From assembly GCA_946811695.1 (NCBI GenBank), contig OX328124.1, positions 61,750,704 to 61,814,703 on the forward strand: 64,000 nucleotides of DNA. The letters run 5' to 3'. Numbering within the stretch: the stretch's first letter is position 1; each line of letters starts with the position of its first letter. This DNA is from Gonocerus acuteangulatus (Eukaryota; Arthropoda; Insecta; Hemiptera; Coreidae). The notes under the pieces were generated by a model. That model worked only from the letters and a program-made list of their open reading frames with translations. It did not search any database and was not told the DNA's origin. The position numbers and the translations under genes were made by a program. This document shows positions 7,501-18,195 of the stretch, one piece after another.

Positions 7501-10026
7501 ATGAGTAATCTTTTAGGAACTCATTACGCAAAAATCTCAAGCTCAACAAATTATACCAATGAATTCCTTGAATACAAATTATTAAATGAAAATATCGAAA
7601 TACCAATACTAACAGACTATATACATCCTCTTAACGACCCAATCACATTGAAAGAACTGAAACATACTCTAAACATAACAAAACGTAACTCTTCACATGG
7701 ACCAGACATGATATCATATCAAATGTTGAAACACTTACCGCCAATGGGTCTTGACCGCCTCCTTAAGATGTACAATGAAATATACAAAAATGGTCCGTAC
7801 CCTCAATCTTGGAATCAATCCATAATTATACCCTTGCTAAAACCAGGAAAGGATGAAAAACTAGCAGCAAACTACAGACCAGTGTCGCTCACAAGTTGCC
7901 AGAGCAGAATTCTGGAGAGAATAGTAAATAAAAGGCTCCTCTGGTATTTCGAAAAACAGTCCCTGCTATCAAGATATCAGTGTGCCTTTAGACCTAGGCA
8001 CAGCACAATGGATCACATTTCCAAACTAGAAAACGACATATTAAACGCCTTTATAACAAAACAGTCGGTTTTAGCAATATCTCTAGACATTGAGAAAGCG
8101 TATGACACGGTCTGGAGAAGATTAATAATATCCCAACTACATACTTGGGGGATTCAAGGGTATATTATGGGTTATATTGTTAACTATTTATCAAACAGAC
8201 GTTTCCGAGTGAGAATCGGCACCATGCTATCAGATGAATTCCTTCAGGAGAACGGAGTGCCACAAGGAGGAGTTTTGAGTACTACACTCTTCAATGTTGC
8301 CATTAACTCACTTAGTTCTTGCATCCCAAGTACAATACATTGTTGCCAGTATGCTGATGACTTACTCATATATAGTTCATTTAGAGATGTACAGACTGCA
8401 CAAGACAGACTACAAGACACAATAAACAACTTGGAAAACTGGAGTTCAATTACAGGTTTCAAATTCTCCGAAGAAAAATCGAAGTGTATTTTATTCACAA
8501 AAAAGAGAAGAATGAGGATCCCTAACATCCAGTTGAAAAACTCTATTTTACCGGTAACAGACACAATTAAATTTCTTGGGCTAATATTTGACTCAAAACT
8601 AACATGGCTTCCCCATTTGAAAGAACTCTCTATTAAGTGCAAGAAATCCTTGAACATACTAAAGATTTTGAGTAATACGAAGTGGGGTGCTGACAGATGG
8701 TCTATGCTTACAGTGTACAGAGCTTATACCAGGTCACTTCTGGACTACGGCTGTATAGCATATTCATCTGCCAGTGCGAGCGCCCTCAAAATGTTGGACT
8801 CAATACACTCGACAGGAATCCGACTAGCTACAGGCGCATTTAAATCCAGTCCATGCAACAGCCTGTATGTTGAGGCAGGCGAGCCACCATTGCAACACAG
8901 GCGTCAGATATTATGCTTAAAATACTTTGCTAAAATCAGATACCTACACAATAAATGCACACAGTCACTCATCGAAAACCAATATCAAAACACTTACAAT
9001 CGAAGACGCGCAAGACAAAAACCATTAAACATAAGAATACAAGAAAACACACAAAACACCGGTTTATTATCACAAACCTACACACTCCAACAACTCACAT
9101 TTCCTCCATGGAGGGTTAAGAACTTAGAAATAAACACTAAATTATCAAAATTTAAGAAAGATGACCCTATCTCTATCCATTATTACCAAAATGAATATAA
9201 TAAATTAACATCTTCAAATCCAGATGCTCTCCTTATTTTCACGGATGGGTCAAAAACACTAGAAGGCACTGGATCTGCAGCAGTTATTCATTCAAACTCT
9301 TTTCAATTAAGAATTGCTGATAACTCTAGCATTTTCACTGCCGAATTACATGCCATTTTACTGGCTCTTCAAAATATAATCATTCTTCCAAACCAAAAGA
9401 TCCTAATTTTTTCGGATTCACTAAGTTCTTTGCTCTCCCTAAGTAACATGTATGAAACACATCCAATAATCACACAAATTTTTGAACAAGTACACCGACT
9501 ACAAAGTCATAATGTACACATTGAAATGGTGTGGCTACCTGGACACACAAACTTCCCAGGAAACACTGACGCCGACAAAGAAGCAAAAATTGCAGCAAAA
9601 AGGTTAGGAACTGACGAAGACCGAATGACGTTACAAGACACTTACCTGCAGATTACAACACATATTATAAACAAATGGCAAAATACATGGACGTACACTA
9701 CAGACAATAAATTACGTGAGATAAAAGAGTGCGTAGGTGCCTGGCCGTCAAGAAATCGATACACAAGAAGAGAAGAAGTTGTAGTTACCAGGCTCAGAAT
9801 AGGCCATTCACACTTGACTCATTCTCATCTAATGACTCGACAAGACGAACCACTCTGCAGAATCTGTAATGTGAGACTGACAGTAAAACACATACTGACA
9901 GACTGCAGAGAACGGGACTACTTAGACTTACCACACGACATGCGAGAGATATTAACTGAAGGTAGCCCACATATGGACACCATTATTCAGCATTTAAAAA
10001 CCAAAAACATTTATAATGAAATATAA
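7501..10026 (+). CDS. LINE ORF2, RT-RNase H-CCHC part
   Basis: An 841-codon open frame. LINE sequence starts at 7504; the ATG at 7501 comes from the insert end. The reverse transcriptase shows HGPDMIS (~67), LKPGKDEK and NYRPVSLTSC (~117-136), SLDIEKAYDTVW (catalytic Asp ~196), GVPQGGVLSTTLFN (~252), YADD (284-287) and FLGLIFDSKLTW. RNase H has TDGS (Asp ~582), AELHAILLAL (Glu), FSDSLSS (Asp) and WLPGHTNFPGNTDAD (His and Asp), so the catalytic set looks complete. The C-terminus carries a CRICN..KHILTDC zinc-knuckle-like block (C-x2-C-x7-H-x4-C), common in the I group. There is no internal stop or frameshift. Confidence 0.93.
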   Translation: MSNLLGTHYAKISSSTNYTNEFLEYKLLNENIEIPILTDYIHPLNDPITLKELKHTLNITKRNSSHGPDMISYQMLKHLPPMGLDRLLKMYNEIYKNGPYPQSWNQSIIIPLLKPGKDEKLAANYRPVSLTSCQSRILERIVNKRLLWYFEKQSLLSRYQCAFRPRHSTMDHISKLENDILNAFITKQSVLAISLDIEKAYDTVWRRLIISQLHTWGIQGYIMGYIVNYLSNRRFRVRIGTMLSDEFLQENGVPQGGVLSTTLFNVAINSLSSCIPSTIHCCQYADDLLIYSSFRDVQTAQDRLQDTINNLENWSSITGFKFSEEKSKCILFTKKRRMRIPNIQLKNSILPVTDTIKFLGLIFDSKLTWLPHLKELSIKCKKSLNILKILSNTKWGADRWSMLTVYRAYTRSLLDYGCIAYSSASASALKMLDSIHSTGIRLATGAFKSSPCNSLYVEAGEPPLQHRRQILCLKYFAKIRYLHNKCTQSLIENQYQNTYNRRRARQKPLNIRIQENTQNTGLLSQTYTLQQLTFPPWRVKNLEINTKLSKFKKDDPISIHYYQNEYNKLTSSNPDALLIFTDGSKTLEGTGSAAVIHSNSFQLRIADNSSIFTAELHAILLALQNIIILPNQKILIFSDSLSSLLSLSNMYETHPIITQIFEQVHRLQSHNVHIEMVWLPGHTNFPGNTDADKEAKIAAKRLGTDEDRMTLQDTYLQITTHIINKWQNTWTYTTDNKLREIKECVGAWPSRNRYTRREEVVVTRLRIGHSHLTHSHLMTRQDEPLCRICNVRLTVKHILTDCRERDYLDLPHDMREILTEGSPHMDTIIQHLKTKNIYNEI

Positions 10027-10462
10027 AGATGAAGTATTATTGAATACAATTATTCATTATCATTGCAAGGTATCATGAACCTCTACCAGCCAGATGAACT
10101 AAAAGTGCTCACATAAAGAACATATATTAAACCTCAATGTGAAATATAAGTATGTTTAAGCTAAACAAAATTGTAGTAGTATTATTAGTATTAGTAGTAG
10201 TATTATTAGTTATTAATATTTTAGTGTTAATATTTTAATTATTAATATTATTTAATAGTATTAGTAGCATATTATGTAATATATAACCAAATTGTAATTA
10301 ATATCATGTGGTATTGTAGGTTAATATTATAGTATTCTTAAGAATATTATCATTAGATATTAGAATTTAGTATAGGTCAATGTGCCTATAATAAAATGTA
10401 ACAATATAACGAGCAAGTCGCTACTTTGCGGGCTCGTAAATACAATGAATAAATAAATAAAA
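10027..10462 (+). other. LINE 3' UTR and tail
   Basis: An AT-rich 3' UTR with repeated tagtattag motifs. Near its end is a small hairpin-like segment (cgagcaagtcgc...gggctcg, ~10411-10437), then a tail of AATA repeats that meets the right TSD at 10463. The terminal hairpin is the likely site of recognition by the RT, by analogy with other LINEs. Confidence 0.7.
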
Positions 10463-10474
10463 TAACAATTTCTA
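10463..10474 (+). repeat. Right TSD of the LINE
   Basis: An exact copy of taacaatttcta at 4211-4222. Confidence 0.8.
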
Positions 10475-11611
10475 TCGGAAATTTGTCTTAGAAAGTTACT
10501 TTTTTAGTCTTAGGATTTATTTTTTTCCTCTAGAGCAGAACAGGAAAATACCTCTTATTGGTTTTGAAACTAAATATATCTAAAATTCAAAAATAACAGA
10601 AAATTCCTTCTTTCTCACTAAGTATAGTTTCATTGGCTATAGAAGTTAACAAATTAATAAAATGTCTTCGAATTTCTTTTTATATTCGATTTTGAACGAA
10701 ATTACACCCGCTCTAAACCATTTTGTCCAAAAAATACCGAACAAATTGATAAGACAAAATAGACAAGCATGTCAAAACAATTATTTATTTTAACTACGTA
10801 TGGTATACATTTGAATTACTTTGATGCTCAAAATTATAGTAGATTTTTACAATCGGATCATAGTGTATATCGGTTATAATTGTAAAAACAAAATGTTAGT
10901 CTTTATAGGCATTATGTTATGACAATTAGAAATGTTTGCTGAAGGCCGAAAAAATTCATTCTGATCCCTAAAATTCCTTCTCTTCGGTAATTGTTCTGGA
11001 ATAAGTTAGAAATTTCCGTATTTAATTTTGTAAGGGCATAACGAGACTCCACTGTAATATTAGTATAATGTTTTAAATAACACGGCATATTTACAAATGA
11101 GATTAAGAAGGGTTTGACATAATTTAAATCACTCTTTGAGTTTTACTTATCTCAGGAGGGAGATCAGAGAATGAAATGCTTTTATTATATTTTTATATCA
11201 TCTCTCTCCCCCGTCCACCGAAGGGATGTTTATGAAATATGATATTATATTTTCTAAAATTAGACGAAGGTATACATTTAAGGACTTTTCTTATTTCATT
11301 TTCTTCGTCCCTATCACTCTGAAAAGTGCTTTCTACGTAATAAAAAAATAGTATTATACGTAATGAAAATTGTTTCAGGCACTTTATGAACAATTTATTT
11401 GAGAAATTAATTTTTTTTTTTTTTTTTTTTTTTTAAGTACTGATTGAATTACATAAGCCATCATAATCAATATACACGTACATTTAATGAATTAATAGAT
11501 TTGTTATAGATAATGCTTGTAATATTTAATAGTTTTTTTTTTATATAAATAGCTTCTTAGATACTTTACACAAGCAAATAATCAATTACGACTAATAAAA
11601 CCAAATATTAA
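10475..11611. other. Non-coding DNA, nothing recognised
   Basis: AT-rich, with a T-run near 11411-11434. No coding or repeat family was recognised. Confidence 0.4.
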
Positions 11612-11895
11612 GCCGTGGTTGACCAATAAAAGTACCCTAACAAGACAAGAGCAAGTAATATTAACAAGATTGCGTATTGGACATACTTTCCTGACCCATT
11701 CCTACCTTATTCGCCGAGCGTAAAGACTAGTTTTTAAATACTGCAACACTACACTTGCAGTTAAACACTTATTGACAAAATGAGAGAACGTATTCATCTT
11801 GAAATGCCACACGACATCCAGGAGCTAATTACAATTAAAAGCCTGCACATAAAAACTATACAAGAATATCTACAACACATTAATGTATACAAGAT
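11612..11895 (+). pseudogene. LINE ORF2 C-terminal remnant
   Basis: Conceptual translation around 11640-11715 gives TRQEQVILTRLRIGHTFLTHS, matching the RREEVVVTRLRIGHSHLTHS segment of ORF2 at 7501-10026. Later parts resemble the C-terminal cysteine block and PHDMREIL, in shifted frames with stops. It is a 5'-truncated, decayed copy followed by an A-run (11911-11935), consistent with a 3' tail. Confidence 0.7.
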
Positions 11896-12007
11896 TTTAC
11901 GTACCCGCAAAAAAAAAAAAAAAAAAAAAAAAAAAATTAAATACTACATATATGTGTGAAAACTGGAATGTAATGTCACCTAAACCAAAAAATATCTTGT
12001 TGCCACT

Positions 12008-12040
<33 letters not shown>

Positions 12041-13089
12041 GTTCAATTTAAATGTTTGTCCTAGATTTGCTCATTATTGTCTCTTTGTTATTGGTTCTTT
12101 TCGTTTTATCATTATAATTTCCTACTACATATTAGCGTAAGAATTAGCATGCCTATTAAAATTACGTTTCTACAAAAGTTATAATTGATCAGACGAATCG
12201 CCAAAATTGTGAAGCCGATTGAATAAATAAATATTAATCACACCATAGTAATGTTTAATGAGTTGCAACTATTTTATTATTTTCCTGTAATGGCTAGAGA
12301 CATATTTTTGGCGAAGAAACACCGCAGTAAGGGATTAGAGTAAGGGTGCAAGGAGTCTCTGTAAACAGGAAACCGAGGCGGAGCCTTCTTGGAAGGTTCT
12401 TTGTTGGTTTTCGGTCTCCCCTAGGTGCGTGCTACCTACCAGGACAAATATTCCGTTTCATCCCTACACACCGTCCAAGAAATACAATACTTAGACTACC
12501 AAGAGCTCCGGGAAAACATTTACCTCATTTTAGAAATATTTACCTCATATTTATAAATTCCATAATATAAACATGAGGTAAACGCTGAGTTTAAGCTTTT
12601 TTTTTTCGTTTGATTCTGGAACCCATTCATAACTAGTAAATCCGAGTTACAAACATTACTGACGAAGCCATTAAATAATTGTTGACACATTTTAAATATT
12701 CATTTATACTACTTACTAGACACCTTGAGGGGTTGGGTAATACGAAATAACAATCTTCTTATAGTAGACCGTGGTAGCTAGGGAGTGATGGTAGAAAACA
12801 CAGTCTAGCAATGCTACGTTAATAAGCAGTGTGCTGTGTTAATATCTTATAAAGAGTTTTGTTTTATTTTGTGAGTGACGTTCGCCTATAAATTATTTTG
12901 AAGATTTAAATGCGGTAGTTTTCAGCCAAACTTGCTACATAACATAAAATATAGAAAATAGATAAATTCCATAAAACTGTAAATCGGAGTTTTAGAGCCC
13001 GTAACTGGACGATTTTCTCAATAAACATGTAAGGTGCAAACAAAATAAACATACTATAACATAAAAAAATAAAAACAAGGGAAAGAGAC
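11896..13089. other. Non-coding DNA with homopolymer runs
   Basis: An A-run at 11911-11935 and a T-run at 12012-12040. The 85-codon and 74-codon frames here show no resemblance to known families. Nothing else was recognised. Confidence 0.4.
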
Positions 13090-13175
13090 AAAAGTCCGAC
13101 TCGCAGGAACTGCATCATCTTAGCGCGGTTCCGTTCATATCCCTAGTGTCATTTGAAAAGCTTAGAAAAGAAATA
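13090..13175. repeat. Dispersed motif related to R219 end
   Basis: The segment aaaagtccgactcgcagg then aactgcatcatc resembles the start of R219 (1095, 54963) and, more closely, 59065-59150, where the downstream ~50 nt can also be aligned. A weaker match starts at about 19500. This suggests an old dispersed family with a conserved end. Confidence 0.45.
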
Positions 13176-13344
13176 AACTTATTTTTTTTATATATCTCGT
13201 GAAAATTGTCGAAATCCTCTCGAACATCTCGAATAAAAGTGATATTAAGGCGTCAGGGGCACCGACAGTAGTTAACTTATACACAGAAGCGGAAATTACA
13301 CAATTCGGCTCCCTTTCTAAAGCAAAGCTCTATAAATCAATACA

Positions 13345-14195
13345 AAATATGCCGAATAAAGCCTTTCTAGTGGATACAAAAGGATCAAGAAGAAGTACAA
13401 GAAAGATTGAGTAGAATTCCTTGCCTAATATAGCCTATATCGAATAATATGCCGAATAAAGCCTATCTAGTAGATACAGAAGGACAAATAACAAGTCTTT
13501 ACGAATAACAAGTCAAGATATAGAATAATATACCTAATTAAGTCTAAGGAGTAGATACAAATGGACCAAAAACAAGTCTTGAGGAATCTTGTTTTTTTCT
13601 ACTTAAATACTTTTTATCAATATTTAGTATATAACCTGTGTTGAAAACTATTGATTGCTAATTGATGAATCGGGTTACAACTAAGTAATGTTTATGAATA
13701 TTTAGTATATAACCTATGTTGGGAACTGTGTTATTTCAGAATCTGGTATAGTTTAAGAAATTTTGGTGAATGATATCATTAAGTTGCTCTCTGTACCGTA
13801 GCTAGGCTTTGTCTTTGTGTCGGCAGATACCTGGGGTATATTTGTAACTCTTGAGGATTAATTCCAAGCAGGTAAATTTCCTGTGGACCTTCTCTTTCTA
13901 CGGGCACTGATCCGACTCTCTATTCGCTGATAGTATCTAACCGTTGTGAAGCTTATTTTTTGGATTTAGGACTTAATATACATATGTAGACTAAATCATA
14001 GCAAGAAGTCTACCTCCGTCGTCGGTTCTTAACTATGTAGACTCGCTAATGTTACCCAATCTTAGATACATCGTAATTAAAATCCACTGCAAAAACATGA
14101 CATTTCATCAGAATCCCCCTGCTTAATAAAACATATATAGAATAATATGCCAAATGAAGCCTATTTAGTGGATACAAATAGAGGAAAAACGCCGC
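13345..14195 (+). repeat. Four diverged ~45-bp direct repeats
   Basis: A motif of the form aatatgccgaataaagcct, then tctagtggatacaaa and a purine-rich end, occurs near 13349, 13448, 13531 and 14149. The 71-codon frame at 13199-13414 runs into the first copy and is not otherwise recognisable. The origin is unknown. Confidence 0.55.
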
Positions 14196-14249
14196 TCGTG
14201 GTGGTAGACAATCTTACAAGGCATTTCGCTCAGAAATCTCCGAAATATT

Positions 14250-14890
14250 CTTACTAATTTGACGTATCCTGTTTTATAACCAAATAGATTTATATTCTAT
14301 AATCAATAAGAACTACTAGCAATAAATAACTTTGGGTAACAGATGAAAATAGGGAATACCAAGAACAATTCTAAAGAAAGAAATCAACACCAGTACTGTA
14401 ATCTAGATATTCATAAGGCATCTTCGAATTCTAACAAACAAAATATTGCTTCTAATTATACGTATCCTGTTTACTAACAAATAAATTTGACTGCTATAAG
14501 AAATTACAAAAATAAGGAGCAGTGAAAAAAAAAAAAACTGCGGGAAACACACAAATACATCCGCTTAAATAAACGAAACTAACTAACTAAGTTTTAATCA
14601 CTTATTTCTCCTAATGTGACGACCCCATCAAACACTTCTTCAAAACGTTTTTTGTAGAGAATTTAGTAAGCTTTCAAACTGTTACATATCACTTCGAGAT
14701 ATAAAGATAAGATAAGATACTTTCGAGATATAAAGGAAAAATTACGAAGGGGGCCTAATAGATATTCATACGGGATCTGAGAATCCCAAGATTCCGCAAA
14801 AATAAAATATTCTAATTATACGTATCCTGTTTTATTGGCTAATACATTTGACTACTATAAGCAATTGCAAACAATAGGGAATATGCCAAA
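14250..14890 (+). repeat. Three spaced repeats with acgtatcctgtttt core
   Basis: Blocks centred on acgtatcctgtt followed by a-rich sequence and tttgactactataag occur near 14264, 14460 and 14820. The latter two are preceded by similar gatattcata...atct sequence. Between them, at 14590-14710, lies a segment with ttttttgtagagaatttag that recurs near 17575. This is probably a decayed modular repeat. Confidence 0.5.
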
Positions 14891-14989
14891 GAACTCGGAT
14901 TAGGAGCCTCGACAGTTTCAAGACATTTGAAGGATTGGTGCGCCAGGCCAAGTTCCGGCCTAAGCATACTGTGTGTATATAACAGGCGG

Positions 14990-15950
14990 TCTTAGAGCCG
15001 ATTTTTACTCTCTCATAACGTTCAACCAGTTAAAGATAAAGTTATGAAATTTTACACAGGTATTATACTACTAGATGTGAGTAAAACTGGAAATTTTCAT
15101 AACTCTACATCGAATAGTTTCTGAGATATAAGCGATCGAAAATCGGGATTTATAGGACTCACTCACTCACTCATCAAAATTATTAGGCACTTCCCATGAT
15201 GCTAGAGACTTGAAATTTTGCATGAAGATAGATATGAAGACGTTATTAAAGGAAAAAATCGAAAAATCGCGAAAAGTTATGTTTGACTCCGCTTCCGGGG
15301 CGGGGGCGTTCCAGTTTTGTACTTCCTTCGGAAGCCCATCATTCCGTCCGAAACCCATGATGTGGGGTATCAAATGAATTGTCTCGGTATGAAGAACCTA
15401 TATTTGATGTTTTATGAAACAATTAGACGCATATAGGCTCGGTAAAAATCGTATACCAGCTGCCTGTCTGTAAGTTTGTTCCTCTTACAAATACGTACCG
15501 TTTGACCGATTTTGACCAAACTTGGGACACAGATGGGTCTTGATACGGGGAGAGTCATAGGCTAGGTTAAATTGTCTATCAGCTGTCTGTCTGTTTGTTC
15601 CTTATACAAATACACACCGTTTGACCGATTTTGATCAAACTTGGCACACAGGTAGGCCTTGGTCCGGGGAATGCACTAGGCTAGGTAAAAAAGGTCTTTC
15701 AGCTGTCTGTCTGTATGTTTGGTCCTTATACAAATGCACACCGTTTGGCCTGTTTTGACCAAACTTGGCACGCAGGTAGGTCTTGATACGGGAGTGCCAT
15801 ATTACCTATGACGTTTTGTACTTTTTGTTCCATCGAAATGCCATCATTTCTTCTGAAACCCATCATGTGGGGTATCAAATGAATCGTCTTGGTAAGGATA
15901 ACCTATATTTGATGTTTTAAAAAACATTTCGACGCATCTTAACAAAAACA
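14990..15950. repeat. Helitron-like modular repeat region
   Basis: Two ~130-bp direct repeats (about 15310-15440 and 15815-15950, sharing catgtggggtatcaaatga and ctatatttgatgtttta) flank three ~121-bp tandem units starting near 15458, 15581 and 15701. Each unit has ctgtctgt, gttccttatacaaat, ccgtttgaccgattttgac and aggtcttgatacgg. The same unit type occurs next to a TCTATATATA start at 48063. Such units are common in arthropod Helitron-related sequence. No Rep/Hel coding region is present. Confidence 0.6.
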
Positions 15951-16422
15951 GTTGTGACTTCTTTCTTAAATGTAGTAAATAAAGTCGTAGGGGTACAGTG
16001 AATAATATACTTCAAAGCAGATACTATGTTTTTCAAAGTCGAGCCATCTAAATTAATAAGTTTAGGATCACAAACCCAAAATGTATCGTCTTATATGTAT
16101 TGTTCTTATGTTTTTCTTGAAGGCCTTCTGCACTTTCCCTATTGTGATCTTTATCCTCGGGATAAGGTTCTTGTGTTTTATAGTGTGATAGTTTAGTTAA
16201 GAGAGTAATCAATTTGTCCTCTAGAGTAATGTCATCTGAAAGAGCTTCTAACTTTTCTAGTCGAGTGATTAGATGTATGTAGGTTGATTATTGGTATTAA
16301 ATATCAAGCAGTAAGGAGAACCTTATGCAGATTCCAAAGACCCTGGTTTTATATGAAGTACAAAAGCCAGTAGGTATGCGGCAACTAAATTCTATTTAAT
16401 ACTTAGAAAAAAGTAATGAGAT
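15951..16422. other. Non-coding DNA, nothing recognised
   Basis: No gene or repeat family was recognised. Confidence 0.35.
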
Positions 16423-17156
16423 CCCCAAAAAAACATAAATGTGAAATAGAGGCCAAGTTCCTGCCCCCACAAAGAAACACTCCCTTCCTCAAAAATATCC
16501 CCTCCTAACCCCCCCCCCAAAACGCCTTACCATTCTACACTCCAAAAAAGTAGTATGAACTCATACTTTGGTGTATTAATTCAACCAAAAATATTTGCCA
16601 ATACAAGAGATGATACAAGAAAGAAATGTCCAAGTTCATTACTTGAAAGACCACATAGTTACTTACTAAGAACAGTAAAGACACTTCAACTGACCATTAA
16701 AAACAACAATAAAAATACTTATATCCAGTTACTAAAATATCACTTTCCTCAAACAGGTATATTCTTAAACATGGCAATGTTTTTTTTGTGCCGAAATTAT
16801 CTTTAGAGAAAAACTAAACATTGCCAAGTTTAAGAATATACCTGGTTGAGGAAAGTGATATTTTAGTAACTGGATATAAGTATTTTTATTGTTGTTTTTA
16901 AAGGTCAGTTGAAGTGTCTTTACTGTCCTTTAAGTGACTATGAGGTCTTCCAAGTAATTAACTTGGACATTTCTTTCTTGTATCATCTCTTGTATTGGCA
17001 AATATTTTTGGTTGAATCAACTCATACTACTTTTTTGGAGCGTAGAATGGTAAGGCGTTTTTGGGGGGTTTTAGGAGGGGATATTTTTGAGGAAGGGAGT
17101 GTTTCTTTGTGGGGGCAGGAACTCGGCCTCTATTTCACATTTATGTTTTTTTGGGG
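16423..17156. mobile_element. Long inverted-repeat (foldback) element
   Basis: The left arm 16423-16782 is repeated in inverse order at 16816-17156, leaving only ~33 nt between the arms. The outer ends read ccccaaaaaaacataaatg and its complement. Arm identity is high, with a few indels. Open frames inside (for example 16555-16806 and 16909-17184) are arm sequence and not genes. No TSD could be identified, so it may be a foldback transposon, a MITE or an inverted local duplication. Confidence 0.8.
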
Positions 17157-17939
17157 TTCGTTTTACTGTTATAATCAACTGTAAATATGTGCTTCATGGC
17201 GAATAAAATTCCATTCTGACGTGGGTTAAATCTTTCTATAAAATAAGAAATAACGATAACTACAGTTAGAGGCTATGAGGAAGGTTATATAGACCGGAGA
17301 ATTCAAAACAAATTACGTCATCATGATTAGCCACTGCCATCTTGATTACCACAGCCACTCCAAACTTACCAATACCTTTCTCCGTTTCTTAGCTTATTTT
17401 ACTACAATACTAATTTTACTGATAAATGCAATTTAAAACAAGAAACAAACAATTAAAAAGTGAGTTAAGCGAAGAGAAAAACCCTTTCAAAACAACAAAA
17501 CAAACACTTTTTACGTTTTATGCGCTTATATCTCTGATTGACGTTGTCCCATCGAATCTTGCTTCAGGACCTTTTTTGTAGAGAATTTAATAAGCATTCG
17601 AATGGTCACCTTCCACTTACCACGATTTCCCAACCGTAATCGAGATATTTACGAAAAATGTATGAAGATCTGAAAACTTTTCATGTCTATTAATAAAATA
17701 ATTTTTTTCGCATACTTCCTTACCTCCAGATATAACCAAAATTTAAACATCTTAGTTGGGATTAATTTCCAAGTTGTAGAAAATATTTCAATTGAATCCC
17801 GCGATTCTAAGTACTCACAAAAAAATAATGACTTACAAAAAACGTTGATTCCACTTTTCTCAGGAACGGTTACAGATATCGCCTTAAAAATGGTTTCATT
17901 CGTTTTTTCATGTTAAGAAACCTATAAAACAAGTACCTG
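17157..17939. other. Non-coding DNA with a dispersed repeat piece
   Basis: A segment near 17515-17660 (ttatatctctgattgacg, aggacctttttt, gtagagaatttaataagc) aligns loosely with 14590-14710 and 59400-59530. It belongs to the same style of modular repeat that leads into the 17940 element. No gene was recognised. Confidence 0.4.
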
Positions 17940-18129
17940 CAAGCATATAAACTCGAAAACGTAAGCGTTACGATTTTTTTTGCGCGAATTTCGCCCCAAA
18001 CACTATCGTCTAGTGGGCGGATTCTGCTGGTTAACGAACTTGACCTTTCAAATTAGACGACAGATTTTTGTACCAAATTTCGTTAAAATCAGACCATTTT
18101 TGAGCTTGCTAGAGCGCGAACAGACAAGC

Positions 18130-18195
<66 letters not shown>

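Larger units (their letters stand above)
7061..7503. mobile_element. Nested Penelope-like insert, non-autonomous
   Basis: A 443-bp insert in LINE ORF2 flanked by the 12-bp duplication agtaatctttta (7049-7060 and 7504-7515). The left arm (7061 to ~7219) is inverted as the right arm (~7313 to 7469), around a loop of roughly 90 nt. An extra 34 nt (7470-7503) lies outside the right arm only. Each arm has a hammerhead-like motif ending gaaacgtc. Long inverted LTR-like arms, an asymmetric tail, a long TSD and hammerheads are known from Penelope-like elements. No RT or GIY-YIG gene is present. A related tail lies at 43233-43306. A TA-flanked Tc1-type MITE is the alternative, but it leaves the 34 nt and the 12-bp TSD unexplained. 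Confidence 0.65.
4223..10462 (+). mobile_element. Full-length I-type non-LTR retrotransposon
   Basis: The element has a 5' UTR of ~425 nt starting gggagtcggccagtagc, a gag-like ORF1, ORF2 with endonuclease, RT, RNase H and a C-terminal CCHC, and a 3' UTR ending in AATA-type repeats. It is bounded by a 12-bp TSD (4211-4222 and 10463-10474). Its present length is 6240 bp, or about 5.79 kb without the nested 443-bp insert and its duplicated 12 bp. RNase H after RT points to the I group (I, Nimb, R1/LOA relatives) rather than Jockey proper. Its only visible ORF break is the insert at 7061-7503. Confidence 0.9.

Noticed and set aside
16555..17184. ORFs of 83 and 91 codons
   Set aside because: They lie within the arms of the inverted repeat, are not related to each other as proteins and show no motif.
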